Origin: Planctomycetota bacterium
GTDB taxonomy: Bacteria > Planctomycetota > UBA8742 > UBA2392
Reading direction: 5' to 3'
Length of the DNA stretch: 64,000 nt
NCBI GenBank assembly: GCA_020848275.1
Contig: JADLAK010000065.1
Location: 1-64,000 of the forward strand
Part shown: positions 1-8,589 of the stretch, in pieces
How the letters are laid out: every line of letters starts with the position of its first letter
Position numbering within the stretch: position 1 is the first letter of the stretch
Translations under genes and position numbers: made by a program
Notes under the pieces: model-generated
What the model was told of the DNA's origin: nothing
The model's database searches: none
What the model saw: only the letters and a program-made list of their open reading frames with translations

Positions 1-186
1 CCAGTGGCGCGAACAAGGTGAAGCGGGGGTTTGACGGAAGTCAGGCTCCCGCCGTACCTTGCAAAAACCTCGATTCCTCTCTTGATCGTTTGGCGCCGTG
101 TGGGTGCCAAATCTCTGCACCGAAAACTTCCTCCCGCATCTGAAGGACAGCGCGCCACGCGCGTTGTCCTCCAAGGAGGAACAGTC

Positions 187-1278
187 ATGGGTCGTGTCTA
201 CCAGCGTCCAGGACGCGAAGGATGGTACATCGATTACGTCACGCTCGATGGTCGCCGAGTGAGGCAATTTGGCGGCATGGTCAAGCGTTTGGCCGAAGCA
301 CAACTGTACCGCGCTGAAGACCAGAAGATTCGCGGCGCCCTCGGCCTGCCCGTCGAGGACATGCAGATCGACGAGTTGTTCAAGAAATTGCTCGAACAAA
401 GCAAAACGACTAACGCGCCATCGCGCACGGCGCGTGTGAAACACGCCTTCGACCATTTTCGGCAGTTCCTGGCTGAGCATCACAAGTCGCTGACGCGCGC
501 AAACCAGTTCGTCTCAAACCCCCACGTATTCGTCGAATATCAACAGGCTCGACTGGAAGGCACGGCTTACACCGGCTGCCGCAAGGTCCGCCGCAACACC
601 TGCAACCTCGAAATCAAAACGCTCGCGACCTGGCTCCGACGCGCAGCCGAACAAAAACTCATCTCCAGCAACCCCGTGAAGATTCGCGCACTACGTACTA
701 TCGACAGCCGCAAACGCGAAGCGCCAACCATCGAACATGTGCGCACAATCATCAAGGCAACCAAGGATTCCTGGCTGCACGTACCAGTGCTGCTCGCGGC
801 TAGTGTGGGTCTGCGACGCGCTGAAGTCGTCCACCTGCAATGGAGCGATTTCGACCGCAAACGCTGCACGCTGGAAATCCGAAACAAACCCGGCGTATTC
901 ACACCCAAAAGCTGCGGCGCGGCAGATATCCGCGAGCGAACGGTACACCTACCGCCAACCATCGCGAAGGCACTTGAGAATGCCAGAGGAAACGACGGCG
1001 AAAATGACTGGATCGTGCCACACCCGAGCCGCGACGAACTCGCCCGACGCATCACCTGCGACTATGCAAATCTCGCTCGAAGCATCGGCGTACCAAGAAA
1101 CGCAAGCTGCTTCCACGCCTTACGCCACTTCACCGTCAGCCACTGGCTTAGCCTCGGCATCCCACCCCAAGTCGTCATGGCGCAAGTCGGCCACCACTCA
1201 CCTGCCATCTTAATGAGATACACCCATGTGTCGGACGACTTGCGGAGGCAGGCGGCGCTAAAGGCGGACGGGATTTGA
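187..1278 (+). CDS. Tyrosine recombinase / phage-type integrase
   Basis: Site-specific recombinase of the lambda-integrase family, 363 residues from the ATG at 187. That start is preceded by AAGGAGGA at a good distance; the frame is open back to 31 but the upstream part has no family features. Catalytic residues are visible: Arg210 in GLRRAEV, the HxxR box HALRH (His310, Arg313), His336 in VGHHS and the nucleophile Tyr345 in RYTHVS. The N-terminal ~120 residues correspond to an Arm/core-binding region. It is convergent with the HerA-type gene and probably mobilised the adjoining island; its attachment site is not visible in the window. Confidence 0.93.
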   Translation: MGRVYQRPGREGWYIDYVTLDGRRVRQFGGMVKRLAEAQLYRAEDQKIRGALGLPVEDMQIDELFKKLLEQSKTTNAPSRTARVKHAFDHFRQFLAEHHKSLTRANQFVSNPHVFVEYQQARLEGTAYTGCRKVRRNTCNLEIKTLATWLRRAAEQKLISSNPVKIRALRTIDSRKREAPTIEHVRTIIKATKDSWLHVPVLLAASVGLRRAEVVHLQWSDFDRKRCTLEIRNKPGVFTPKSCGAADIRERTVHLPPTIAKALENARGNDGENDWIVPHPSRDELARRITCDYANLARSIGVPRNASCFHALRHFTVSHWLSLGIPPQVVMAQVGHHSPAILMRYTHVSDDLRRQAALKADGI

Positions 1279-1355
1279 CCAACCGACATGTGCTAACGAA
1301 GCCGCGGCAAACTTGAACACCCACGACAAGAACAGGCCAGACTGCCATCACCTCA

Positions 1356-3098
1356 TCATTGGCCTGCCGACCAATGTTTTTGAAAGTTTGCGCCGTTGGA
1401 CTTCGGCGGAGTAGATGGAGCAGTAACTTGAATGGTCAGTGGAATTGGAAAGTCTACACCGACTATCGCAGCCTCACCGGGCTCAAGATTTGGCAGGAAC
1501 GCCGACGCGGATTTGTCGATCTCCCCACAAGCACGTTCGACGACTTCACGGTCTTGGTCGTTGGTTAGGCGATGAACAATAAGGGTCCCCATTTGGCTGA
1601 GTACCTCGTATGTAATGTCGCGTGGTCGCTGTGTGGCAAGGCATAGGTTGAGACCGTACTTCCGACCTTCCTTTGCGATTCCCTCGAAGGAGTCGAGTTT
1701 CAAATGGGCGTCCTCGTCGCCTATTTTTCTTCCAAGGAAGTTGTGCGCCTCGTCCACCATCAACAAGACCGGCAGTTTGCGAAAATCACCGGCCCGTGCT
1801 TTCCCCAAAAGAAAGCGCCCAAGCGCGTTGGCAACAATTTCCCGTGCGGCAAACTCGTATTGAATGCCTTCCAAAGATATCCGTAGCAGCCTTTTGTCGG
1901 AGGTTAGGAACGAACTAATTTGATCGGCGATGGAGGGTCCCTGATCTTTGCCAAACACGCATTCTAAAGCCGGGGATGTAAGCACCCCGTTAATTCGAGT
2001 CAGCAGCGTCGTGCAGTAGCTTAAGTCCCCCTCGTTGTAACCGCCCCACTGGCTACCATCGGGGTTGCCTCGCGCGAAGGGAGTTTCGTAGACACACTCC
2101 TCAACGATCTGATCCGCCAGTCGGAACGCGTCGAATGGCGTTGTTGGATTGTTTAGAAGACGAGAAATTGCCTCCTCTTGCTCAACGCGAAGGATTTCTT
2201 GTTTGCGCCGATTGGCGCGAACCAGAACGCCTGGTTTTTCCGGCTGTTCAAGAGCCGGTCGGGCTGCGACTAACCGAAGGCTGCGGATGGCAGCGCGTAA
2301 TTTTGGGCCCTGCGTTTTTCCAGCCGGTTGAAAGAGCGCATTGAAATCGGCCTCGGTAAAACTTGATGGGGGAAGACTGCATTTCTTCGACGCGGCCAGC
2401 TCATCGGAAGGACGTCCTAGATGGACGTGAGATGTATGCTCGGAAAACCCGCGATACTCTCCCGTCGCGTCAATCAATACGACCTTGGACTTGTAACGAA
2501 TACACTCCTCGATGAAGCGCGACACCGTGTAGCTCTTCCCGCCACCGGTAGCGCCCAGGATTGCACAGTGACGGCTGAACAGGCGTTCCGGCGTTACATG
2601 CACCTCGGCGCCTGTTGACGCGCTGACGCGCCCGATCGACAACGACACCGCAGGAGAGGAGCCGCTGTTACGCTCCATCAGCAAAGGAACCGCGGCCAGA
2701 AGTACAGCCGGGGCGGAAAATACTCGATCCCCGAGCCGTGGGTGGACCGAAATGCCTGCGGTGACGGCAAGGCCATCCAGCGCGATCGTCCCAAGTAGTT
2801 GTATTTGGGCGACGGCATCAACAGTAACCCCGCCACCGGCGGGATTGTCCACTACGCTACGCTCGCTCTCTGGAAGGCGGACCTCGATGATGCGCGCGAG
2901 AATCGCGGCGAGTTCACTTTCGACCAACACGAACTCCCCGACTTCCCCCAGACCATATCGTGCCCCTTTATGCAACGTTCCTCCGGGTACACCAGCACGA
3001 TGCAAATTGACCCGCGCAGATGCGGCAGTAATGGATGAAATGGCGCCAATGCGAAGAGCTGGGTCGAACAGTCCACCCTGGCTCGCCGGTGTAATCAT
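1356..3098 (-). CDS. HerA-type P-loop ATPase (SIR2-HerA defence module)
   Basis: 580-residue HerA/FtsK-superfamily hexameric DNA-translocase ATPase. An N-terminal HAS-barrel-like region (to ~140) precedes Walker A GATGGGKS (182-189); Walker B is VLLMVDEAH (Asp449, Glu450), followed by the ATQRPRD sensor segment (488-494) and a conserved HRLTNDQD. It overlaps the SIR2-like gene by four bases (ATGA, 3095-3098), so the two are translationally coupled. Length, order and partner match the known SIR2-HerA (Nezha) anti-phage system, in which HerA forms a complex with the NADase. The function in this host is inferred from family and context. Confidence 0.92.
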   Translation of the reverse strand: MITPASQGGLFDPALRIGAISSITAASARVNLHRAGVPGGTLHKGARYGLGEVGEFVLVESELAAILARIIEVRLPESERSVVDNPAGGGVTVDAVAQIQLLGTIALDGLAVTAGISVHPRLGDRVFSAPAVLLAAVPLLMERNSGSSPAVSLSIGRVSASTGAEVHVTPERLFSRHCAILGATGGGKSYTVSRFIEECIRYKSKVVLIDATGEYRGFSEHTSHVHLGRPSDELAASKKCSLPPSSFTEADFNALFQPAGKTQGPKLRAAIRSLRLVAARPALEQPEKPGVLVRANRRKQEILRVEQEEAISRLLNNPTTPFDAFRLADQIVEECVYETPFARGNPDGSQWGGYNEGDLSYCTTLLTRINGVLTSPALECVFGKDQGPSIADQISSFLTSDKRLLRISLEGIQYEFAAREIVANALGRFLLGKARAGDFRKLPVLLMVDEAHNFLGRKIGDEDAHLKLDSFEGIAKEGRKYGLNLCLATQRPRDITYEVLSQMGTLIVHRLTNDQDREVVERACGEIDKSASAFLPNLEPGEAAIVGVDFPIPLTIQVTAPSTPPKSNGANFQKHWSAGQ

Positions 3099-4324
3099 GC
3101 TTGCCTCGCGATTTGCTTGACGGATCGCTCGATTTGTTCGGCTGGTGTTAGAGCACGCAACTCGGGGACGAACTCGGCGAATTGCGCAAATTCGGCATTC
3201 AAGAGGGCGATATCTGCTTCCCCAGCTTCAATTTTTTGGCGCAAAGCGGAGTACACACCATTCGCCTCGGCGCTCTTTGTTTGCGCCGAACGGTCGACCA
3301 CAAAGAGTTTGAAAGACGGATTGGAGTTCACGGCCGCCATGATTGGCGCCGAAAGGTGATTGTCGTTGAAGCCAAAGCCTATTGTGACCAGGCAGGTGTT
3401 GGGTTCACGAAGTGCAGCTTGAAACTGGGACATCAATTCAAGGTGTGGCTGTTCGTAGGAATGTTCATACTTCGTGCTTGTTGGATAGATCAAACAAGGC
3501 GACTTGGGAGTTGCCCTCTGCTCAATTCCGGTGCTCGTGCAGTCCCAGTCCACCGATCCGTGGAGCTTGAGTACCTGCACGACACCTTCGACGAAGTCAT
3601 GCGGTTCATCGGCGCCTTTGGCCCGGCGGACAACGTCATAGCCGAAGAATCGAGGATCAAACCGGCGAGGTTGCGTGAATGAAAACCCGTCGATTACGGT
3701 GATTCCCAAGGCGCTCGCTGCCGTTTCAAAGCATAGATCGTAGTTCGTCGTGAAAATCTTCAGGCGTGGAACTCGCAGCCGACGCCTTGCCATGCGTCGA
3801 AGAAATGTCTTGTGAGCGTCAAGATCGGCACCAGCAAGAAACTCAGTGCATTTCTTCCAGATCATTTTTTCCGATGCAACGAGGAAAGCGCCGACCTTTG
3901 CTGAAGTTGTGGCATCAACAAGTTCCTTTGCGACCTGGCAACGCGAGAGAAGGCGTTCGATCCATTTATCTTCCGTCGGTTGCTTTACAGCAGAAGCGAC
4001 GTCCGCAAATCCATCCAATTTAGCAGCTTCGGCCCAAAGGTCTTGCATTGACGGGCCGCCGACCTTCCCCAATGACGCCCCACAGCCTGCGAGCACAATG
4101 AGATTGGAGGTGGTCAGGACGGAATGAAGATACTCGCGGAGTTGCGTTCGCGCGTTATTTGCCGCGGCCGGAGCCTCCTGCTGCTCTTCGCCAGCGCCGA
4201 GCGCAACGTCGAAATCGAGGCTCAACCAGCCACCTGAGGGGTAAGCGGCGCGCAGGAAGCTCACCTTTGTCGGCACGGTAGTCGGCGAAGATTGCGGTGC
4301 GCCGGGAACTTTCTTGGTCGCCAT
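3095..4324 (-). CDS. SIR2-like NADase effector (SIR2-HerA defence module)
   Basis: SIR2-like protein of 409 residues from the ATG at 4324; a TTG start 15 codons upstream is possible but AAGG sits before the ATG. It shows the nucleotide-binding motif LAGCGASLGK, the FTTNYD motif of bacterial SIR2-like defence proteins, KLHGSVDW (catalytic-His region) and a C-terminal TIGFGFNDNHL segment. Such proteins hydrolyse NAD+ during infection. It is the first gene of a two-gene operon, overlapping herA-type ATPase by four bases. The N-terminal ~70 residues are low-complexity and Pro/Ala-rich, unlike the core. Confidence 0.9.
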   Translation of the reverse strand: MATKKVPGAPQSSPTTVPTKVSFLRAAYPSGGWLSLDFDVALGAGEEQQEAPAAANNARTQLREYLHSVLTTSNLIVLAGCGASLGKVGGPSMQDLWAEAAKLDGFADVASAVKQPTEDKWIERLLSRCQVAKELVDATTSAKVGAFLVASEKMIWKKCTEFLAGADLDAHKTFLRRMARRRLRVPRLKIFTTNYDLCFETAASALGITVIDGFSFTQPRRFDPRFFGYDVVRRAKGADEPHDFVEGVVQVLKLHGSVDWDCTSTGIEQRATPKSPCLIYPTSTKYEHSYEQPHLELMSQFQAALREPNTCLVTIGFGFNDNHLSAPIMAAVNSNPSFKLFVVDRSAQTKSAEANGVYSALRQKIEAGEADIALLNAEFAQFAEFVPELRALTPAEQIERSVKQIARQA

Positions 4325-4476
4325 AGCTGTAGCCTTCGAGCTGTTTTCGGATGTGTAACCAAGGGGCAACGAATGCTTGGCTTCGTATCGCTCAGAGCCT
4401 AACCCGTGGAGTCGTGTCTGTCACAGGTTATTGTTTTTGGCCGTGTCTGAACCCAAAAGTTGCTCAAATTCCACGC

Positions 4477-4491
4477 CCTAAACAATTTAGG
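4477..4491. promoter_or_regulatory. Palindromic operator 1 of the XRE-kinase locus
   Basis: CCTAAACAATTTAGG, six-base perfect arms around a three-base centre. It is 44 bp (about four helical turns) centre to centre from a second copy that abuts the XRE start codon. The placement in the divergent intergenic region suggests binding by the XRE protein encoded at 4540. It could also affect the divergent SIR2-HerA promoter. Confidence 0.6.
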
Positions 4492-4499
4492 TATTTGGT

Positions 4500-4528
4500 T
4501 TGACGACCGAAAACTGGCGCCCTAAACT
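4500..4528 (+). promoter_or_regulatory. Candidate sigma-70-type promoter for XRE-kinase operon
   Basis: TTGACG (4500-4505), a 17-bp spacer, then TAAACT (4523-4528). The -10 element lies inside palindromic operator 2, so repressor binding would occlude it. The expected transcription start (about 4535-4540) coincides with the XRE start codon, implying a leaderless or nearly leaderless message; there is no clear Shine-Dalgarno before that ATG. Confidence 0.45.
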
Positions 4529-4535
4529 GTTTAGG
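4521..4535. promoter_or_regulatory. Palindromic operator 2 of the XRE-kinase locus
   Basis: CCTAAACTGTTTAGG, seven-base perfect arms around one base, same consensus as the site at 4477. It ends five bases before the XRE ATG and contains the predicted -10 hexamer, the classic position for an autorepressor site. Confidence 0.62.
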
Positions 4536-4539
4536 CCAA

Positions 4540-4923
4540 ATGGAAATCAGCGCCGAACAAGTGAAGAACCTGCGCCATCGTTTGGGCCTGACGCAAGCTC
4601 AGATGGCCAGGGCGTTACAGGTAACGGAGCAGACGATCTACAATTGGGAACGAGGCTTGGCGCTTCCGACGCGTTACGACGCCGTCATTATGAACCGGTT
4701 GTGGCACATGGCGCAGACTGCCGACACCCGGAACAGGGCACGCGAAGCACTCGTAAGGGCGGCTGAGGCGAAGGCGGTGAATGAGAAGCAACTTGCGGCA
4801 GCGATAATCGGCAGCGCTGTTGGGTTGGGATTGGGACTTTTGTTAGCCGAATTGTTCGGCGGTGCGGATTCTGGTCGACGACGTTCAACAGCAACGCGTT
4901 CATCAAAGCGGCGAGGCCGCTGA
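4540..4923 (+). CDS. XRE-family HTH regulator with C-terminal membrane segment
   Basis: 127-residue protein. Residues 1-60 form a Cro/CI-type helix-turn-helix with LTQAQMARALQVTEQTIYNW as the HTH core. Residues ~80-103 (AAIIGSAVGLGLGLLLAELF) form one hydrophobic helix, followed by a short basic tail. A DNA-binding domain joined to a membrane helix suggests a membrane-tethered regulator. It lies 14 bp upstream of a kinase gene with its own C-terminal membrane helix, so the two probably work as a sensor pair. Twin palindromes in its promoter suggest autoregulation. Confidence 0.82.
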   Translation: MEISAEQVKNLRHRLGLTQAQMARALQVTEQTIYNWERGLALPTRYDAVIMNRLWHMAQTADTRNRAREALVRAAEAKAVNEKQLAAAIIGSAVGLGLGLLLAELFGGADSGRRRSTATRSSKRRGR

Positions 4924-4937
4924 TCGGGGAGAAAATC

Positions 4938-5792
4938 GTGACCTTCACCTACAAGTGGTTTGAGTTCCTTGGCAAAGGTTCTTTCGGTGAGGTTTGGAAA
5001 GGTGTTCAGGTCGAGACCGGCGCGCTTGTGGCCGTAAAGCTGTTGCACGCCAACCAACGTGCTCATTTTTCCAGATTCCTTGATGAAGCGCGGACTTTGC
5101 AAGGGCTTGCCGGTGAGCCTCATGTTGTGCGAATCCTAGATTACAATTTTGACCTTGATCGTCCGATGATCGTCCTGGAATTCTGTGATCAAGGTTCGTT
5201 GCGGTCGTGGGTCGGCAAGAGGCCTTGGAGGCACGTTGCCGGAGCGCTGCGCCACGCGGCCTACGGCCTCGCATCTGTTCACGGCATTGGTGCGTTGCAC
5301 CGTGACGTCAAGCCGGACAATCTGCTGATCGCCTCCCTGCCAGTAAGCAACGAGGTCAATATCAAGGTAGCCGACTTCGGCGTTGCAAGGTGTCATCAGC
5401 CCTTCACCGGCAACATGACGTACTCCCTTCAAGGGACCGATGGATACATATCGCCCGAAGTGAGGCGCGGCGACCCGTTCCAGCCGCCCGCAGACATCTT
5501 CTCCCTCGGCATTACTGGAATTGAACTCATCACTGGCCGCAAGAACATGGCCTCGCTCTCTTCGGCACAGATTCCCGTCGAATTTAAGAATCTGTTAAAC
5601 GCCATGTGCGCAAACAATCCCGCCCAACGACCTTCAGCTCAACAACTTGGTTCGATGCTGTCCGAGATCGAGAAGATGGAAGAGCCGTTAGTCGAAGCCG
5701 AGAAAAGCAGTAGCGGCGCCGGTTGGGGCCTTCTCGCTCTCGGTCTCGCGGTCGGAGTTGGGCTGCTAGCCTTAGGTGCATCGAAGAAATAG
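4938..5792 (+). CDS. Membrane-anchored eukaryote-like Ser/Thr protein kinase
   Basis: 284 residues from a GTG start preceded by GGGGAG. Complete kinase core: glycine loop LGKGSFGEV (11-19), Lys34 in VAVKLL, catalytic loop HRDVKPDN (121-128), DFG at 146-148 and SPE (172-174) in place of APE. The C-terminus (257-282) is a Gly/Leu-rich transmembrane helix with only a few residues after it, as in tail-anchored proteins, so the kinase domain faces the cytoplasm. There is no extracytoplasmic sensor domain. It is probably co-transcribed with the XRE/membrane protein, a plausible substrate. Confidence 0.92.
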   Translation: MTFTYKWFEFLGKGSFGEVWKGVQVETGALVAVKLLHANQRAHFSRFLDEARTLQGLAGEPHVVRILDYNFDLDRPMIVLEFCDQGSLRSWVGKRPWRHVAGALRHAAYGLASVHGIGALHRDVKPDNLLIASLPVSNEVNIKVADFGVARCHQPFTGNMTYSLQGTDGYISPEVRRGDPFQPPADIFSLGITGIELITGRKNMASLSSAQIPVEFKNLLNAMCANNPAQRPSAQQLGSMLSEIEKMEEPLVEAEKSSSGAGWGLLALGLAVGVGLLALGASKK

Positions 5793-5841
5793 ACCTCCGA
5801 CTTCGATACAAGTTTCGAGGCACCTGCTTTGGCGCAGGCTT

Positions 5842-5877
5842 GGCCAGTTCGCATTTGATTCGTTTTGCGAACTGGCC
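5842..5877. repeat. Long inverted repeat (12-bp arms)
   Basis: GGCCAGTTCGCA (5842-5853) pairs perfectly with TGCGAACTGGCC (5866-5877) around a 12-base loop. It lies in the 272-bp stretch between the kinase and the short recombinase. There is no T-run after it on either strand, so it is a weak intrinsic terminator at best; a recombination site for the adjacent recombinase is an alternative. The rest of 5793-6064 holds only a second 9-base inverted repeat (CCCTCTGTT 5973-5981 / 6037-6045). Confidence 0.55.
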
Positions 5878-6064
5878 TGCTAGAACTGCGCTACTACGGC
5901 GTTGCCAGCCAACTTGTTACGCCCTGCCGCCTCGGTTTGTTGCCGGGGCGGAAAGCTTTTAAAGACCCGCAACCCTCTGTTTCTCGTCGGTTTCGGGCGC
6001 CCAGCTTAGCCGAGTTCGTCTTTCGAATCTTTAGCGAACAGAGGGCATCCGGGGATGAACACCT

Positions 6065-6694
6065 TTGACGAGTTTGTGGTTGCTGGACGAGCGCAAGTTT
6101 TTGACGCGCGAAGAGCAGTCGTCGCTTCGAAGCATGGCGCGGGAGCGGCTTTCAGGGCGGCCTGGTGAGCGGTCGCGCTGGATTGAGTGGTTTGTCGTGG
6201 AACTGGGGCTGGAGTCGGGTTTGCGGGTGGGCGAAATGGCGGCGCTTCAATGCAAAGACTTGCTGGTTGAACTCGACCGGCCTGCCATGTTTGTGCGGCG
6301 TGGCAAGGGTGGCAAGCCGCGCATGGTCTATGTTCGTCGCAAATTTGCGGAAGCCGTGCGCGAATTCCTGACGGCCAAAACGGGCTTTGGCGAGCCGGTT
6401 AATCCTGATGCGCCGGTGTTCTTGTCGCCGCGTGGCGGGCACCTGACCTCGCGTGCGCTCGAGAAGGCGTACGACCGCGTGCGTTTTCCCGCGGGCCTCG
6501 ACGCGCACAACCCTCATCACCTGCGCCACACCTACGCCAGCGAACTCTACCGCGCAAGTGGCGGGAACCTGCGCCTTGTCCAAAAGCAACTTGGGCACGC
6601 GCGCATCACGACCACACAGGTCTATGCGGATGTCTTTGACCCAGACGTGGATGCGGCCGTGAGCGGACTCTACGCGCGGGTTGGCGGGAATTGA
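6065..6694 (+). CDS. Tyrosine recombinase, catalytic domain only
   Basis: 209 residues covering only the catalytic domain. Visible are the Arg in SGLRVGE, RGKGGKPR (beta-hairpin Lys), HHLRHTYAS, LGHARITTTQ and the nucleophile Tyr in VYADV. The usual ~90-residue N-terminal SAM-like core-binding domain is missing. The start is a TTG at 6065; no homologous frame is seen upstream, so either the gene is 5'-truncated or it is a naturally minimal recombinase. Active-site residues are all present, so it is not obviously dead. Confidence 0.8.
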   Translation: MTSLWLLDERKFLTREEQSSLRSMARERLSGRPGERSRWIEWFVVELGLESGLRVGEMAALQCKDLLVELDRPAMFVRRGKGGKPRMVYVRRKFAEAVREFLTAKTGFGEPVNPDAPVFLSPRGGHLTSRALEKAYDRVRFPAGLDAHNPHHLRHTYASELYRASGGNLRLVQKQLGHARITTTQVYADVFDPDVDAAVSGLYARVGGN

Positions 6695-6719
6695 CGCGAG
6701 TTAATCCGGGGACGAGATC

Positions 6720-7595
6720 ATGCAATCCACACAACGCGAGACACTGCGATGCGCGACGGCAATCGTGGTACTTTGCGTGGCGGCCATGTTTGCGTCGCCG
6801 GCTCACGGTCAGGGTGCCCCAACGTTCACGGGCAGTTCGACGCTCCCCGACGGCCAGCCCGGCACACCTTACTCGACGACGATAACGGTTTCCGGGGGCG
6901 CCAGCCCGTACACATTCAGCGTCAACTCTGGAACCCTGCCCCCTCTGCTCACTCTTAACGCTGCCTCAGGTGTAATCAGCGGTACTCCGACGTCAAACGG
7001 CGACTACTCGTTTCAAATCAGGGTGACTGACTCGGCGTCGGCGTTCGCGCTCAATACATTTTCCATTCACATAGGAGCGTCGGGTGGGGCCGGGTCGGTT
7101 GAATTTCCGATGGGCACTCCGTCCACGGTCTCTGAAACCGCGGGGTCGGTTACGTTCACAGCCCGTCGGTCGGGCGGGACGGCGGGATCCATCGCTGTCT
7201 CATTTTCTACAAGCGATGGCGGCCCCGGCTACACGGCCAACGCAGGCAGCGACTACGTGGCCGCAAGCGGCACGCTCGTTTGGAGCAACGGAGAGGGCGG
7301 CGACAAGACATTCACCGTGACGATTCTGGACGACGCGGACGACGAACAAGACGAGCAATTCACGGCAACGCTCACTAACCCGACAGGAGGCGCCGTACTC
7401 GGCGTGCGCACACAAAAAGTCATGGTCCTCATGGACGATGAGAACCCGGGAGGACAATTGACGTCCACAGGCGACACGAGCGACGAGAGCAACTGCACTG
7501 CTCATGCCAACGGCCCGTTTCCCCTTATTTCTGCAGGAGCTGTCCTTCTGGTTGGGTTAGCGCAACTTCGGCGGCGACAGAGGAGGGCATTATGA
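6720..7595 (+). CDS. Secreted Ig-like/Calx-beta protein with C-terminal sorting tag
   Basis: 291 residues. A signal peptide (1-30, ending ASPAHGQ) is followed by a putative-Ig (He_PIG-like) domain with the signature LPPLLTLNAASGVISGTPT (~60-115). Next is a Calx-beta domain (~130-225; GSDYVAASGTLVWSNGEGG, then TVTILDDADDEQDE, typical Ca2+-binding acidic loop). The C-terminus has Cys259, a hydrophobic helix and a poly-Arg end (QLRRRQRR), the layout of MYXO-CTERM/PEP-CTERM-type sorting tags, so it is likely processed and surface-anchored. Its ATGA overlap with the next gene indicates coupling. Confidence 0.8.
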   Translation: MQSTQRETLRCATAIVVLCVAAMFASPAHGQGAPTFTGSSTLPDGQPGTPYSTTITVSGGASPYTFSVNSGTLPPLLTLNAASGVISGTPTSNGDYSFQIRVTDSASAFALNTFSIHIGASGGAGSVEFPMGTPSTVSETAGSVTFTARRSGGTAGSIAVSFSTSDGGPGYTANAGSDYVAASGTLVWSNGEGGDKTFTVTILDDADDEQDEQFTATLTNPTGGAVLGVRTQKVMVLMDDENPGGQLTSTGDTSDESNCTAHANGPFPLISAGAVLLVGLAQLRRRQRRAL

Positions 7596-8587
7596 ACTCG
7601 TCCACATTCGCAGGCGTCGTTGTTGTTGGAATTACATCGCTGCTACTGACGTTCCTGGTTGGTTGCCGGTCTGGACAAGTACGGGATGACCGCGAGTCCC
7701 GCGCCATTGCCACTGATATTTCTGTGCCTGCCGGGTTTCCTGCACTCGGTGCGGTCGGTGATTCCATCACTCTCGGGCCGACTCGGGTGGTCAACTTTTC
7801 CGATGCGGCTGCAGAAGCCAACAAGGACGCCAATCCTGAAAAAGAGCCCTGGCAGCGCTTCTTGTACGTCTCCAACCGACCCGGGGAAGGCGCTCGAGGC
7901 GGCGAGTACCCGGCCTATGGTTGGAACAGAGTGCGGTTTTCTCTCGCAGAACTGCCCGCAGGTCGCGAGATCAAGCGCGCCGAGTTGTGGTTGGCACGCG
8001 CTGACCATGAGGGCGAATTGGGTGCCGTCATCGCAGCGCAAGACGTCAACATGGTCTTCAAGCATTCGCCCAGGTTCTGGCACGCGGACAACTGGATTCC
8101 CGTCAGCGAACCTTCGCAGCTTATGTTGCATGCAGTTCTTCTGGCCGAAGACAAGAAGCGATTCACGATTGACCCGGAGGACCACGGCGACATCACCGCC
8201 GACGAATACAAAAAGCGAAATCCGTTCCTTGACGGCCTGGCGCTTGAGACGCGAGGAGAGGCCGACATCCTGGACATCACCGAACTTGTGCGAGGCTCGA
8301 TAAAGCGCACAGACTACGACTTCATTCTGGAGTTCCATTTTTCGGTCAACGGCAAGATCTTCGATCCCATGTTCGACGGCATGGACAAGGCCTGCGCGGT
8401 CGCCTGGAGCAGACGAGGAGAGTCAGCGCCAAGACTGCGCATCACAATGACTGCCGCGGAAGCGCACGCCGGCTCGATTGATGACGAGCTTGAGGAGCTC
8501 CGCAAGATGAAAGAACGCGGCCTTCTCACCGAAGATGAATATCTGGAGCAAAAGGCAGCGCTGCTCAAGAAAGGGACAGGCAAGTAA
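7592..8587 (+). CDS. DNRLRE-like / SHOCT-domain lipoprotein
   Basis: 331 residues. The N-terminal lipobox FLVGC (Cys25) indicates a lipoprotein. The middle (~60-300) has the jelly-roll-like pattern of DNRLRE domains (PAGREIKRAELWLARADHEG, later ADILDITELV). The C-terminal 35 residues, DDELEELRKMKERGLLTEDE and following, are a clear SHOCT motif, a short oligomerisation or substrate-docking module. The start overlaps the preceding gene by four bases. A structural or envelope role is likely; no enzyme motif is seen. Confidence 0.75.
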   Translation: MNSSTFAGVVVVGITSLLLTFLVGCRSGQVRDDRESRAIATDISVPAGFPALGAVGDSITLGPTRVVNFSDAAAEANKDANPEKEPWQRFLYVSNRPGEGARGGEYPAYGWNRVRFSLAELPAGREIKRAELWLARADHEGELGAVIAAQDVNMVFKHSPRFWHADNWIPVSEPSQLMLHAVLLAEDKKRFTIDPEDHGDITADEYKKRNPFLDGLALETRGEADILDITELVRGSIKRTDYDFILEFHFSVNGKIFDPMFDGMDKACAVAWSRRGESAPRLRITMTAAEAHAGSIDDELEELRKMKERGLLTEDEYLEQKAALLKKGTGK

Positions 8588-8589
8588 GC

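Noticed and set aside
5842-6045. Integron attC site
   Set aside because: The inverted repeats lack the R/R' core sequences (GTTRRRY and its complement) and the unpaired extrahelical bases of attC.
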